Positions 16,679-25,523 of a DNA stretch of 64,000 nt are shown piece after piece. The position numbers and the translations under genes are program-made. How positions within the stretch are numbered: position 1 is the first letter of the stretch; each line of letters starts with the position of its first letter. Source of the stretch: Streptomyces sp. V3I8. GTDB taxonomy: Bacteria; Actinomycetota; Actinomycetes; Streptomycetales; Streptomycetaceae. Under the pieces are notes generated by a model, which was given only the letters and a program-made list of their open reading frames with translations, was not told the origin of the DNA and did no database searches. Location: the NCBI RefSeq assembly GCF_030817535.1, contig NZ_JAUSZL010000002.1, forward strand, positions 3,658,001 to 3,722,000, read 5' to 3'.

Positions 16679-16898
16679 CGACCGCTCCTCGCAACACGCC
16701 GTGGATGCTCCCTGTCCGAGTGACAGGTTATGCGACGGGCTTGCAGAACTTAAAAAGTTAGGTCTACCGTCGGTGACGCACCGCACACGCTGCGGAACCC
16801 CGGGGCACCGGAAGCGCACCGCTCCGCCCTGCCGTGACGGCTGCGGCAATGTCACCGGTCGTCGGCCCCGACCCCCCACCCCGTGAACGGAGTCACGC

Positions 16899-17321
16899 AT
16901 GCCCGAAAACGAGAACGCCGCCCCCTGGGAGTACTCCCTCTCCCTCCCGAACGACCTGCGTGCCGTCACCGTCAGCCGTCGCACCCTGCGTCTGATCCTC
17001 ACCGTCCACGGGCTCATCCGCCTCGTCGACGTCGCCGAGCTGCTCGCGGCCGAGCTGGTCTCCAACGCCGTACGGCACACGAAGGGGCCCGCCGCGCTGG
17101 GGGTGCTCTGGGCGGCGGGTGTACTGCGGATCGGGGCCTGGGACGCCGACCCGGAACCGCCCGGACCGCCGCGCGCCCTCGCGCCGGCCGGTGACCTGCG
17201 CGAGGAAGGGAGAGGGCTGACGCTGGTCAGGGCCTGTTCCGACGAGTGGGGCTGGCAGCCGGTCGTCAGGAACGGCGACCGGGGGAAGTACGTGTGGTGC
17301 GAGCTGACCGCCGCCGTCTGA
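16899..17321 (+). CDS. ATP-binding (HATPase-fold) regulatory protein
   Basis: A 140-residue GHKL-fold protein of the anti-sigma-factor/RsbW type. The N-box is in LLAAELVSNAVRHT, where Glu and Asn bind Mg-ATP. The G1-like D-x-D is in IGAWDADPEPP, and the G2-like region in REEGRGLTLVRACSDEWGW. There is no transmembrane or kinase phospho-acceptor domain. Such genes sit beside XRE/DUF397 pairs across Streptomyces; here it is divergent from the pair across 220 bp. The sigma factor or other partner is unknown. Confidence 0.9.
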   Translation: MPENENAAPWEYSLSLPNDLRAVTVSRRTLRLILTVHGLIRLVDVAELLAAELVSNAVRHTKGPAALGVLWAAGVLRIGAWDADPEPPGPPRALAPAGDLREEGRGLTLVRACSDEWGWQPVVRNGDRGKYVWCELTAAV

Positions 17322-17447
17322 GCCCGCCCGCCACCGGAAGATCCGCGGTTCGCAGGACCGACTCGGGCAACACGCGTGCAGTGAACCACGCCGGTTCGCG
17401 GGGATCCGGGCTCGGCACGGTGTCCGACCAGCGGGGCGAGCACTCCC

Positions 17448-18293
17448 TCAACCCGCGTGCAGCATCAGGCCGATGCCGATCACCAGCAGCCCCGCGGCGG
17501 CGATACGCGGTGCGCCGAAGCGCTCCTTGAAGAACACCGCCCCGATGGCCGCCCCCACGATGACCGACGACTCGCGCAGCGCCGCGATCGGGGCCAGGGC
17601 CGCTCGGGTCTGGGCCCACAGGACCAGGCCGTACGCCGAGACGGAGAGAGCCGCTCCGAGGAGGCCGAGAGCGGCGAACGGGCGGAGCGCCGTGAGGAGT
17701 TCGCCTCGCCGGCGGTGGAGCGCGTACAGCGGGACCGCCACGCCCTCCACCGCCATCAGCCAGGCGATGTAGCCCAGGGAGGAGCCGGAGACGCGTACGC
17801 CCAGGCCGTCCACCACCGTGTACGCCGCGATCGTCAGGCCGGTCGCCAGTGCCGCGACGATCGCCGGCCAGTTGGGGCGGTTGTCGCGCAGGCCCCACAG
17901 CGCCACACCGGTCAGGCCCGCGCACGACACCGCGATGCCGGCCGCCGCCCAGCCGTCGGGGACCTCGTGGGCGAACACGGCGGCCAGCAGCGTCACCACG
18001 AGGGGTGCGGTGCCCCGTGCGAGGGGGTACGCCTGGCCGAAGTCGCCCAGCCTGAAGGACCGCATCAGGAGTGCGTAGTACGCGACGTGGACGATCGCCG
18101 ACACGATCAGGTACGGCCAGGCCCCGGCGGCGGGGAACGGTACGAACGGCACCATGACGATGCCGATCAGCGCTCCCCCGCCTGCTATCAGGGTGAACCC
18201 GACCAGTTTGTCGGTGATTCGGTGGGCTATCGCGTTCCAGCTCGCGTGGGTGACCGCCGCGGCCAGGACGGCCGTGGTGACCAGCGGCGTCAC
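17448..18293 (-). CDS. EamA/DMT family transporter
   Basis: Ten-span inner-membrane exporter of the drug/metabolite superfamily, with two similar EamA halves (first half about residues 1-135, second about 145-281). Typical elements are HASWNAIAHR near the start, FGQAYPLARGTAPLVVTLLA, and the second-half RESSVIVGAAIGAVFFKERFG ending, the motif found near the last loop of EamA proteins. The substrate cannot be told. Its GTG/ATG overlaps the stop of the upstream ybaK-like gene by four bases, so the two are coupled. Confidence 0.9.
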   Translation of the reverse strand: MTPLVTTAVLAAAVTHASWNAIAHRITDKLVGFTLIAGGGALIGIVMVPFVPFPAAGAWPYLIVSAIVHVAYYALLMRSFRLGDFGQAYPLARGTAPLVVTLLAAVFAHEVPDGWAAAGIAVSCAGLTGVALWGLRDNRPNWPAIVAALATGLTIAAYTVVDGLGVRVSGSSLGYIAWLMAVEGVAVPLYALHRRRGELLTALRPFAALGLLGAALSVSAYGLVLWAQTRAALAPIAALRESSVIVGAAIGAVFFKERFGAPRIAAAGLLVIGIGLMLHAG

Positions 18294-18793
18294 GCGTGCT
18301 GCTCGCGCACGTCCGCCAGGGTGCCGCCCGCGTGGTGGATCAGGGTCTTGGGGTCCATCGGGAAGACGCTGTACGGGGTGCCGGCCGCGGCCCAGACGAT
18401 GTCGTGGTCGAGCAGTGAACGGTCGGCCAGGACACGGGTCTTGGTGCGGTGCCCGAAGGGGGGTACGCCGCCGATCGCGTAGCCGGTCGCCTCCCGCACG
18501 AGGTCCGCGTCGGCCCGGGTAACCTGTTCGGCGCCCAGTTCCTGGCGTACGAGGTCCAGGTCCACGCGGGACGCGCCGTCCATCAGGACCAGGACCGGGG
18601 CGCCGTCCGCCGCGAAGATCAGGGACTTGCAGATCTCGCTCCGGTCGCAGCCGAGTGCCGCCGCGGCCTCGGCGGCCGTGCGGGTGGCTTCCGGGAAGCG
18701 GCGGACCCGGGGGAGGAGGTCGTCCAGGCCGAGCTTGTTCACGGCCTCGGCGAAACGGGGGTGGGCTGCGGTGGGTTCTTCTGCGGCGGTCAT
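18290..18793 (-). CDS. YbaK/EbsC-family aminoacyl-tRNA deacylase
   Basis: A 167-residue single-domain hydrolase of the class that clears mischarged Cys-, Pro- or Ala-tRNA in trans. Family motifs: AAAALGCDRSEICKSLIF, with the catalytic Lys in CKS; VLMDGASRVDL; and the late ATGYAIGGVPPFGH, the substrate-loop GGVPP. It is upstream of and overlaps the EamA gene (ATGA-type overlap). The ATG start is the only one that fits family length. Confidence 0.92.
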   Translation of the reverse strand: MTAAEEPTAAHPRFAEAVNKLGLDDLLPRVRRFPEATRTAAEAAAALGCDRSEICKSLIFAADGAPVLVLMDGASRVDLDLVRQELGAEQVTRADADLVREATGYAIGGVPPFGHRTKTRVLADRSLLDHDIVWAAAGTPYSVFPMDPKTLIHHAGGTLADVREQHA

Positions 18794-18919
18794 GGAAGCA
18801 CGCTAGTGGGTCGGCTTCGTCATCTTCTCGCCCCCGGGCGCCTCGAAGACGCCGCGCCTCGGTGCCGGGGATGGAGAAGGAGGTGGCGCCCGGGGAGGTG
18901 CGCGGAGGGCTCGGGTGGG

Positions 18920-19510
18920 TCAGGCGACCAGGGCGGGGAGGACCACCGCGTCGATGTACGAGGCCAGGAAGGCCTGGGTCGGCGGTTCGTCGTCGATCAT
19001 CGTGCGGGCCACGAAGGCCCCGATGATCATGTGCAGTACGTAGCCGATCGCGGGGTTGTCCGCACGGACCTCACCGCGGTCGACGGCGCGCTGCACCACG
19101 TGGCGCATCTCTGCCAGCTCCGGTTCGACCAGCCACTCCCGCAGGGCGGCCAGCAGATCGGGGTTCGTGTGCACGGCCGTGCCCACGGCCCGCATGAGGG
19201 CGGAGTCCTGCTCCATCCGGCAGTCGTCCGAGCGGGTCGCCAGTGCCTGGAAGTCGCCCCGCAGGGAACCGGTGTCCACGTTCGCCAGGTCGACCGGCTT
19301 GTGGTGCCGGATCGCCTTCACCACCAGCTCGGCCTTGCCGCCCCACTGGCGGTAGAGCGTGGCCTTGCTGGACCGGGTCCGCGCGGCCACGGCGTCCATG
19401 GTCAGGGAGTCGTAGCCGACCTCCCTGAGCAGGTCGAGCACGGCCTCGTACAGCTCGGCCTGCCGCTCGGGCGTGATCCGGCTGCGACGCGTCGTCGCTG
19501 TCTCAGCCAT
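18920..19510 (-). CDS. TetR family transcriptional regulator
   Basis: A 196-residue repressor-type protein. The N-terminal helix-turn-helix is about residues 15-60 (LTMDAVAARTRSSKATLYRQW, the standard TetR recognition region). The C-terminal domain is the MarR-unrelated TetR_C type, with RMEQDSALMRAVGTAV and YVLHMIIGAFVARTMID. An alternative GTG three codons upstream is possible; neither start has a good ribosome-binding site. It is divergent from the tricorn protease gene, with a perfect palindrome in the spacer. No drug pump lies beside it, so its target may be tricorn or distant genes. Confidence 0.9.
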   Translation of the reverse strand: MAETATTRRSRITPERQAELYEAVLDLLREVGYDSLTMDAVAARTRSSKATLYRQWGGKAELVVKAIRHHKPVDLANVDTGSLRGDFQALATRSDDCRMEQDSALMRAVGTAVHTNPDLLAALREWLVEPELAEMRHVVQRAVDRGEVRADNPAIGYVLHMIIGAFVARTMIDDEPPTQAFLASYIDAVVLPALVA

Positions 19511-19579
19511 TGCGTGCACCGCTTCCGCTCGAACGAAACCGTCGCGTACACCTATGAAGATACCCTGCGTGTCAACGAA

Positions 19580-19594
19580 ACGAAACAGTTTCGT
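19580..19594. promoter_or_regulatory. perfect palindrome, probable TetR operator
   Basis: ACGAAAC is inverted around a single A. A partial copy (ACGAAAC) lies about 50 bp away at 19529-19535, closer to the regulator gene. The site sits in the 156-bp spacer between the divergent TetR and tricorn genes, the normal place for a TetR operator. Confidence 0.6.
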
Positions 19595-19666
19595 ACGTGT
19601 GGGACGTCACCCGTGGCCCGGGAACCACGAGTTGCCGGGCCCGGCCCACCGGAAAAGCATGGGTGG

Positions 19667-22600
19667 GTGAGTGATGCGTACGAGAACGCGAGCGGGTCCG
19701 GCGTCTACCTGCGGTTCCCGCACCTCGGCGGCGACCGGCTGTGCTTCGTGGCCGAGGACGACGTCTGGGTGGCCCCCCTGGACCGGCCCGGCCGCGCCTG
19801 GCGGCTCACCGTCGACCGCACGAAGGTGAGCCACCCGCGCTTCTCCCCCGACGGGCGGCACATCGCGTACACGACCTGGCGCAGCCTCGTGCCGGAGATC
19901 CAGCTGGCGCCCGTGGACGGCGGTCCCGGCCGGCGGCTCACCTACTGGGGCAACGCCGACACCCGGGTCTGCGGCTGGACGCCCCCGGACAAGGACGGGA
20001 CCTGCGACATCCTCGCCGTCGCCTCGCACGGCGAACCCTTCTCGTACTTCACCTGGGCCTACAGCGTGCCCGTCGGCGGCGACCCCGGCGGCCGGCTGCC
20101 GTGGGGCCCGGTCTCCGACATCGCGGTCGCCGACTTCGCCGGTGAGCGCAGGACCCTGCTCCTCACCGGCACTCCCCCGCACGAGCCCGCCGCGTGGAAG
20201 CGCTACCGCGGCGGCGCCACCGGACGGCTCTGGCTGCACGGGCAGCGCCTCCTGGAGGACCTCGAAGGGCATCTGCACTCGCCGATGTTCGTCGGCCCGC
20301 GGATCGCCTTCCTCTCCGACCACGAGGGCATCGGCAACCTGTACTCGTGCCGGCACGACGGGTCCGACCTGCGGCGCCACACGGACCACGACGCGTTCTA
20401 CGCCCGGCACGCCGCCAGCGACGGCAGCCGGATCGTCTACCAGTGCGCGGGCGAGGTGTGGATCGTCGAGGACCTGGCCGCGGACGCCCGGCCGCGCAGA
20501 CTCGACGTACGGCTCGGCGGGCCGCGCGTCGGACGCCGCCCCTACCAGGTGCCGGCCGCCCAGCACGTCGACGGGATCTCCGTGGACGGTACGGGCCGGG
20601 CGAGCGCCGTCGTCGTACGCGGCAGCCTGTACTGGCTGACGCACCGCGACGGCCCGGCGCGCACCCTCGCGGACACCCCGGGCGTACGCGTCCGGCTGCC
20701 GGAGATGCTCGGTTCCGGCGGGCAGGTGGCGTACGTGACCGACGCGGAGGGCGAGGACGCCGTCGAGATCGCGTACCTGCCGCGTGCGACGGGTGCGCGC
20801 GAGCCGCGCCGGCCGGCCTCCGGCGGACTGGGCCGCGTCCTGGAACTCGTCTCCGACCCGAAGGGCGAACGGCTCGCGATCGCCTCCCACGACGGCCGGG
20901 TACTGCTGCTCACCCTCGCCGACGAGAACGGGGACGCGGACAGGGGTGAGGAAGAGGGAGAGGGAGAGGGAGAGGGAGGGGGAGGGGGAGGGGGAGGGGG
21001 AGGCGGGGGTGACACCGTCACCGAGCTCGTCCGGTCCGTCAACGGGCCCGTGCGCGACCTCGCCTTCTCGCCCGACGGGGCCTGGCTGACCTGGTCGCAT
21101 CCGGGGATCGGCCGCACGCTCCGGCAGATCAGGATGGCGCGGATCGCGGGGCCGGGCGAACCCCTGGTCGTCGATGTCACCAACGGCCGCTTCGAGGACG
21201 AGAACCCGGTCTTCACCGCCGACGGCCGGTTCCTCGCCTTCCTCTCCTGGCGCGGCTTCGACCCTGTGTACGACGTCCACACCGGCGACCTCTCCTTCCC
21301 GCTGGGCTGCCGCCCGTACCTCGTACCGCTGTCCTCGGCGACCCCGTCCCCGTTCGCACTGACCCCCGAGGGCCGTCCGGCGGCCGGCGGCTGGGACGAC
21401 GGGACGGGCGGCGGAGGCGGTGGTGGCGCGGTGATCGTCGAGACCGAGGGTCTCGAGAGCCGGGTGACGCCCTTCCCCGTCACCGCGTCCAAGTACTCGG
21501 CGCTGTACCCGGTCGCGGGCGGCGGTCTCGTCTGGCTGCGCTGGCCGATCTCGGGGGCGCTCGGCGAGACGTTCGCGAACCCGGACGACACGAGCGGCCG
21601 GCCGACCCTGGAGCATTTCGACCTCGCCAAGGCGAAGAAGTCCGAACTCGTCGACCACCTCGACTGGTTCGCACCCAGCGGTGACGGCAGCCGGCTCGTC
21701 GTGGTCGACGACGGGGAGCTGCGGGCCGTGCCGGCCACCGAGTCCGGCGACAGCGACTCGACCGTCTGGATCGACCTGCGCCGCATCCTGCACGAGGCCG
21801 ATCCGGCCGCCGAATGGCGTCAGGCGTACGCGGAGGCGGGCCGCCTCATCCAGGCGTACTTCTGGGAACCGGGCATGTGCGGCATCGACTGGCAGGGCGT
21901 CCTGGACCAGTACCGGCCGCTGGTCGAACGGGTCGCCTCCCCCGACGAGTTCGCGGACCTGCTCCGCGAGGTGCTGGGCGAACTGGGCACCTCGCACGCG
22001 TACGTGGTCGCCGCGCGCCGCAACGAGGGTCCGCCGCACTACCGGCGGCCCCAGGGGCTGCTGGGCGCCAATCTCGTCCGCAGGGACGGCGGCTGGGTCG
22101 TCAAGCGCATCCTGCCGGGTGACTCCTCCGACTCCAAGGCGCGTTCACCGCTGGCCGGTACGGGCATCCGCGAGGGGGCGCGGCTCACCCATGTGGACGG
22201 GCGGCCCGTCGACCCCGTCACCGGCCCCTTCCCGCTGCTCGCGGGGGCGGGCGGCACGACGGTGGAGCTGACGTTCACCCCGGCGGCCCCGGCCCGGGAC
22301 GCGGCGGGCGAGGGACGTCCGCGCCGGGTGGCGGTGGTTCCGCTGGTCGACGAGCGTCCGCTGCGCTACCAGGACTGGGTGGCCAAACGGCGTGCGGTGG
22401 TACGGGAGTTGAGCGGGGGCCGGTGCGGTTACCTGCACATCCCCGACATGGGCGGCTCGGGATGGGCGCAGTTCAACCGCGACCTGCGCATGGAGGTGTC
22501 GCGGCCCGCTCTCATCGTCGACGTGCGCGGCAACGCGGGCGGTCACATCAGCGAGCTGGTCATCGAGAAGCTGACCCGTACGATCATGGGCTGGGACCTG

Positions 22601-23047
22601 ATCCGGGGCGCCCAGCCGGTGTCGTACACGTCCAACGCCCCGCGCGGGCCGGTGGTCGCGCTGGCCGACGAGATGACGTCGTCGGACGGCGACATGATCA
22701 CGGCGGCGTTCAAACTGCTGGAACTGGGGCCGGTGGTGGGGCAGCGCACGTGGGGCGGGGTCGTCGGAATGACCGGGCGCCACGAGCTGGGGGACGGGTC
22801 GGTCATCACGGTACCGATGAACGCGGCGTGGTTCGACGCGTACGGCTGGTCCGTGGAGAACCACGGCGTGGCGCCGGACCTGCCCGTCCTGCGTACGCCC
22901 CTGGACTGGGCGGAGGGCCGCCACGCCCAGCTGGACGACGCGGTCCGCCTGGCCCTGGGCCTCCTCACCACCCGCCCGGCCTCCACCCCGCCCCCCTACA
23001 CCGACCTCCCCGACAGATCCCGCCCACCACTGCCACCCCGCCCCTGA
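19667..23047 (+). CDS. tricorn-type protease (S41 peptidase with beta-propellers and PDZ)
   Basis: Large cytoplasmic peptidase of about 1126 residues that degrades oligopeptides released by the proteasome. The N-terminal two-thirds forms two beta-propellers of WD-like repeats (for example SHPRFSPDGRHIAYTTW, VRDLAFSPDGAWLTW). Next come the core domain C1 with the catalytic His777 in GTSHAYV, a PDZ domain around HVDGRPVD, and the C2 domain with DVRGNAGGHISE and the Ser nucleophile in MTSSDGDM (Ser1005/1006). The GTG start follows GGAAAAG. Residues about 425-448 are a pure Glu/Gly tract between propeller blades. It is longer than archaeal tricorn mainly because of this and other loops. It is divergent from a TetR gene. 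Confidence 0.92.
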   Translation: MSDAYENASGSGVYLRFPHLGGDRLCFVAEDDVWVAPLDRPGRAWRLTVDRTKVSHPRFSPDGRHIAYTTWRSLVPEIQLAPVDGGPGRRLTYWGNADTRVCGWTPPDKDGTCDILAVASHGEPFSYFTWAYSVPVGGDPGGRLPWGPVSDIAVADFAGERRTLLLTGTPPHEPAAWKRYRGGATGRLWLHGQRLLEDLEGHLHSPMFVGPRIAFLSDHEGIGNLYSCRHDGSDLRRHTDHDAFYARHAASDGSRIVYQCAGEVWIVEDLAADARPRRLDVRLGGPRVGRRPYQVPAAQHVDGISVDGTGRASAVVVRGSLYWLTHRDGPARTLADTPGVRVRLPEMLGSGGQVAYVTDAEGEDAVEIAYLPRATGAREPRRPASGGLGRVLELVSDPKGERLAIASHDGRVLLLTLADENGDADRGEEEGEGEGEGGGGGGGGGGGGDTVTELVRSVNGPVRDLAFSPDGAWLTWSHPGIGRTLRQIRMARIAGPGEPLVVDVTNGRFEDENPVFTADGRFLAFLSWRGFDPVYDVHTGDLSFPLGCRPYLVPLSSATPSPFALTPEGRPAAGGWDDGTGGGGGGGAVIVETEGLESRVTPFPVTASKYSALYPVAGGGLVWLRWPISGALGETFANPDDTSGRPTLEHFDLAKAKKSELVDHLDWFAPSGDGSRLVVVDDGELRAVPATESGDSDSTVWIDLRRILHEADPAAEWRQAYAEAGRLIQAYFWEPGMCGIDWQGVLDQYRPLVERVASPDEFADLLREVLGELGTSHAYVVAARRNEGPPHYRRPQGLLGANLVRRDGGWVVKRILPGDSSDSKARSPLAGTGIREGARLTHVDGRPVDPVTGPFPLLAGAGGTTVELTFTPAAPARDAAGEGRPRRVAVVPLVDERPLRYQDWVAKRRAVVRELSGGRCGYLHIPDMGGSGWAQFNRDLRMEVSRPALIVDVRGNAGGHISELVIEKLTRTIMGWDLIRGAQPVSYTSNAPRGPVVALADEMTSSDGDMITAAFKLLELGPVVGQRTWGGVVGMTGRHELGDGSVITVPMNAAWFDAYGWSVENHGVAPDLPVLRTPLDWAEGRHAQLDDAVRLALGLLTTRPASTPPPYTDLPDRSRPPLPPRP
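20946..21009 (+). repeat. polypurine GAGGGA / GGGGGA tract inside the tricorn gene
   Basis: A 60-base stretch with only purines on the plus strand, built of GGGAGA units that pass into GGGGGA units. It encodes alternating Gly/Glu, then poly-Gly. It can form G-quadruplex or triplex DNA and is prone to slippage. Confidence 0.85.
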
Positions 23048-23289
23048 GTTCAGGGCGGCGGAGAACGGTGCGATCTTTCAGAGGCGCGGAGAACCGCGCG
23101 ATCGGCCCCCACCGATCCACGGCCGGCAACAAGACCTCACGCCCCCCACACACAGCACCCGCGCAGAACGCCCGCACAAAGAAACGCGGGGCGCCCCGGA
23201 GAAGAAAGGGCACCCCACGTCAATTCCGGCCAAGGCCGAACACGAGCACGCGCACGCGCGTAAGCGTGAGTTCGAGACCGAGCGTCAGC

Positions 23290-23559
23290 TCAGACCTCGA
23301 ACTCGTCGAGCCGCTCCCGCACACCCGGCTGCCGCGCATCCGCGGGCGACCGACGCTCGACGCGCTCGGCGCGCTCGGGCCGCTCGGACCGCTCCGGGCG
23401 CTCCCGCTCCGGCCGCTCCGAGCGCTCCGGGCGCTCACGGTCCGAGCGCTCGGGCATCTGCCCACGCGCACCCGCTTCGTCACGACGCTCGCCGAACTTC
23501 TGCTTCGCGTCGCGCTGCAGCTGGTCGGCCTTGTCCTGGAACTGGTCCTTCATGGCCAT
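23290..23559 (-). CDS. small hydrophilic protein with Arg/Glu/Pro/Ser repeats
   Basis: An 89-residue protein of unknown function. The N-terminus MAMKDQFQDKADQLQRDAKQ looks like an amphipathic, CsbD-like helix. The rest is a highly charged repeat built from ERPERS and SERPERE units, probably disordered. The ATG was chosen because GGGAG precedes it by eight bases; a second ATG two codons later is possible. It is convergent with the tricorn gene, and the 240-bp gap contains only short palindromes. A stress-related role is a guess. Confidence 0.75.
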   Translation of the reverse strand: MAMKDQFQDKADQLQRDAKQKFGERRDEAGARGQMPERSDRERPERSERPERERPERSERPERAERVERRSPADARQPGVRERLDEFEV

Positions 23560-23640
23560 GAGGTTCACTCCCGTTGATGGGTGAGGGGGTTGGGCCTCGA
23601 CCAGCGTGACACGCCCGGACATAGCGCGCATTTCATACAG

Positions 23641-24600
23641 TTACGGTCGGTGACGCACCGTGTTTCCGGCCAGGTCGGCCCCCCTGCCGCTCCCCGCGCC
23701 GTCCTCTGCCGCTCCGATGTCGCCCCCCGCGCCGCGCGCACTCTCGTCGGCCGCCCCGCCGGCTCCGACGAGCCCCGTCCCCACGCTCCCGAGCCGCGGC
23801 TCGAACCGCCGCATCTCCCGCTGCCCGACCGTCCCGATGAGCGCGGGCAGGTACCCGCGCACCCCCTGCATCCCCCGCAGCCACCACTGCCCGTACACAT
23901 GGCTCGCCCGCCGCTCGATCCCGGCGACGAGCCGGTCGACGGCCGGCCCCAGCGGGTACGTCCGGTTCGTCGGCCACGGCAGCCGCTGCCGCAACTCCCG
24001 CATGACGTCGTCCTGATCGGCCCCGCGCACCATGTCGGTGTCGGTCCACGACAGGTACCCGATCCCGACCCGTACGCCCCGGTACCCGACCTCGGCCCGC
24101 AGACTGTGCGCGTACGCCTCGACGCCCGACTTGGACGCGCAGTACGCGCTCATCATCGGCGCGGGCGTGATCGCGGCGAGCGAGGCGACCTGCAGCAGGT
24201 ACCCGCGGCTCTCCATGAGGGCGGGCAGGAAGGCGCGTCCGGTGACCGCCGATCCGATGAGGTTCACCTCGATGACCCGCCGCCAGGCGACCGGGTCGGA
24301 GTCCACGAACGGCCCGCCGTTGGCGACCCCGGCGTTGGCGACGACGATGTCGACCTTCCCGAAGCGCGCCTTCACCTCCTGCGCGACCCGCGCCATCGCC
24401 TCGTGGTCGGTGACGTCGGCGTGCCAGTACCCGCTCTCGCCGTGCAGCCGCTCGGAGACGCCCTTCAGTTCCGCCGGCTCCAGACCGACGAGCGCGATCG
24501 TGGCGCCACGGGCGGAGAGCTTGCGGGCGAGGAGTTCCCCGACGCCCCGCGCGGCCCCCGTGACGACGGCCACCTGTCCTTGCAGACCGACCTTGCTCAT
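23641..24600 (-). CDS. SDR family oxidoreductase
   Basis: Classical short-chain dehydrogenase/reductase. The cofactor motif is VTGAARGVG near residue 14. The structural motif is VVANAG, the catalytic Ser is in LLQVASLAAI, and the catalytic Tyr-Lys is in SAYCASKSGVEAYA. The C-terminus extends past the fold with a Gly/Ala-rich tail (319 residues in all). AAGGAGG precedes the ATG, which overlaps the stop of the hydrolase gene as ATGA. It is the third gene of the monooxygenase-hydrolase-SDR operon and may act on the alcohol or ketone side of the same pathway (inference). Confidence 0.93.
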   Translation of the reverse strand: MSKVGLQGQVAVVTGAARGVGELLARKLSARGATIALVGLEPAELKGVSERLHGESGYWHADVTDHEAMARVAQEVKARFGKVDIVVANAGVANGGPFVDSDPVAWRRVIEVNLIGSAVTGRAFLPALMESRGYLLQVASLAAITPAPMMSAYCASKSGVEAYAHSLRAEVGYRGVRVGIGYLSWTDTDMVRGADQDDVMRELRQRLPWPTNRTYPLGPAVDRLVAGIERRASHVYGQWWLRGMQGVRGYLPALIGTVGQREMRRFEPRLGSVGTGLVGAGGAADESARGAGGDIGAAEDGAGSGRGADLAGNTVRHRP

Positions 24601-25523
24601 GCGCCCTCCTTGATCACTGCGTACGTGGCGACGAGGTCCCGTATACGGGCGGTGACCAGGTCGGGTGCCTCCATCGGGGTCATGTGCCCGATCCCGGGAA
24701 GCTCGGTGGAGCCGACGCAGTTCGGCAGCGCGGCGACCAGCGAGCGCGCGTGCACGGCGGGTGTCAGCCGGTCGGCCGTCCCCACGACGACCTCGGTCGG
24801 CACGGTCAACTCCCGCACCGCGTGGTCGAGGTCGAGCAGGTCGAGCACCTGCGACCAGGCGTACCGCACCCGCCGGGGGCACGCGTGCACGATCCGCGCG
24901 CACGCCTCGACCACCGCCGGCGCCGAAGCGGGCCCCATGGTCCCGTACTTGAGGATCCGCCGGGCGAGCGGCGTGACCGGTCCCAGCGGTGCCCGCGACC
25001 CGAGGATCTTCTTCGTCAGCCAGGTCCGCGAGCGGCCGGCCCGCATCGGCACCAGCAGCGACTCGGCGACCAGCCGCGAACTGCCCGTGCTGCACAGCAG
25101 TACGGCGGCGGCGTGCTCCCGGAACCCGGCCCGCCCCGACGCGGCCATCAGCGTCATCCCGCCCATGGAGTGCCCGGCCAGGACCGCCTTCTCGCCCGGC
25201 GCGAGGGTGGCCGCGAGCACCGCCTCCAGGTCGTCGGCGAGCGCGTCCGTGCTGCACGCGGGGCTCGCGGGACTGCGCCCGTGCCCCCGCTGGTCGTACA
25301 CGATCACTCGGTGGTCGGCGGCAAGGTCCTTGATCTGCGCGGCCCAGAAGGCGGTCGAACACGTCCAGCCGTGCGCGAGGACCACCGCGGGGGCGGCCGG
25401 GTCGTCCACGGCTCCGTGCACCTCGACGTGCAGCCGCGCCCCGTCGGCGGAGACCGCCGTCAGCTTGCGGGCGGGGGCGGGCGGCGCGTGGACGCCGGAG
25501 GCTTCCTTCGTCAGCCGGCTCAT
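24597..25523 (-). CDS. alpha/beta hydrolase
   Basis: A 308-residue alpha/beta-hydrolase. The oxyanion-hole motif is LAHGWTCSTAFW and the nucleophile elbow is GHSMGGM. The acid is probably in VVGTADRLTP and the His in PGIGHMTPMEAP near the C-terminus. The preceding loop YDQRGHGRSP is typical of esterases. Stop/start overlaps on both sides (ATGA) bind it to the monooxygenase and SDR genes. An ester made by a Baeyer-Villiger step would be its natural substrate (inference). Confidence 0.93.
   Translation of the reverse strand: MSRLTKEASGVHAPPAPARKLTAVSADGARLHVEVHGAVDDPAAPAVVLAHGWTCSTAFWAAQIKDLAADHRVIVYDQRGHGRSPASPACSTDALADDLEAVLAATLAPGEKAVLAGHSMGGMTLMAASGRAGFREHAAAVLLCSTGSSRLVAESLLVPMRAGRSRTWLTKKILGSRAPLGPVTPLARRILKYGTMGPASAPAVVEACARIVHACPRRVRYAWSQVLDLLDLDHAVRELTVPTEVVVGTADRLTPAVHARSLVAALPNCVGSTELPGIGHMTPMEAPDLVTARIRDLVATYAVIKEGA

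Noticed and set aside
19607..22039. Long open frame antisense to the tricorn gene
   Set aside because: It is the usual mirror of a high-GC coding strand. It has no family motifs or ribosome-binding site, while the plus frame has full tricorn motifs.
23186..23200. CGGGGCGCCCCG palindrome after the tricorn gene as terminator
   Set aside because: The arms are adjacent with no loop, so a stable RNA hairpin is doubtful.
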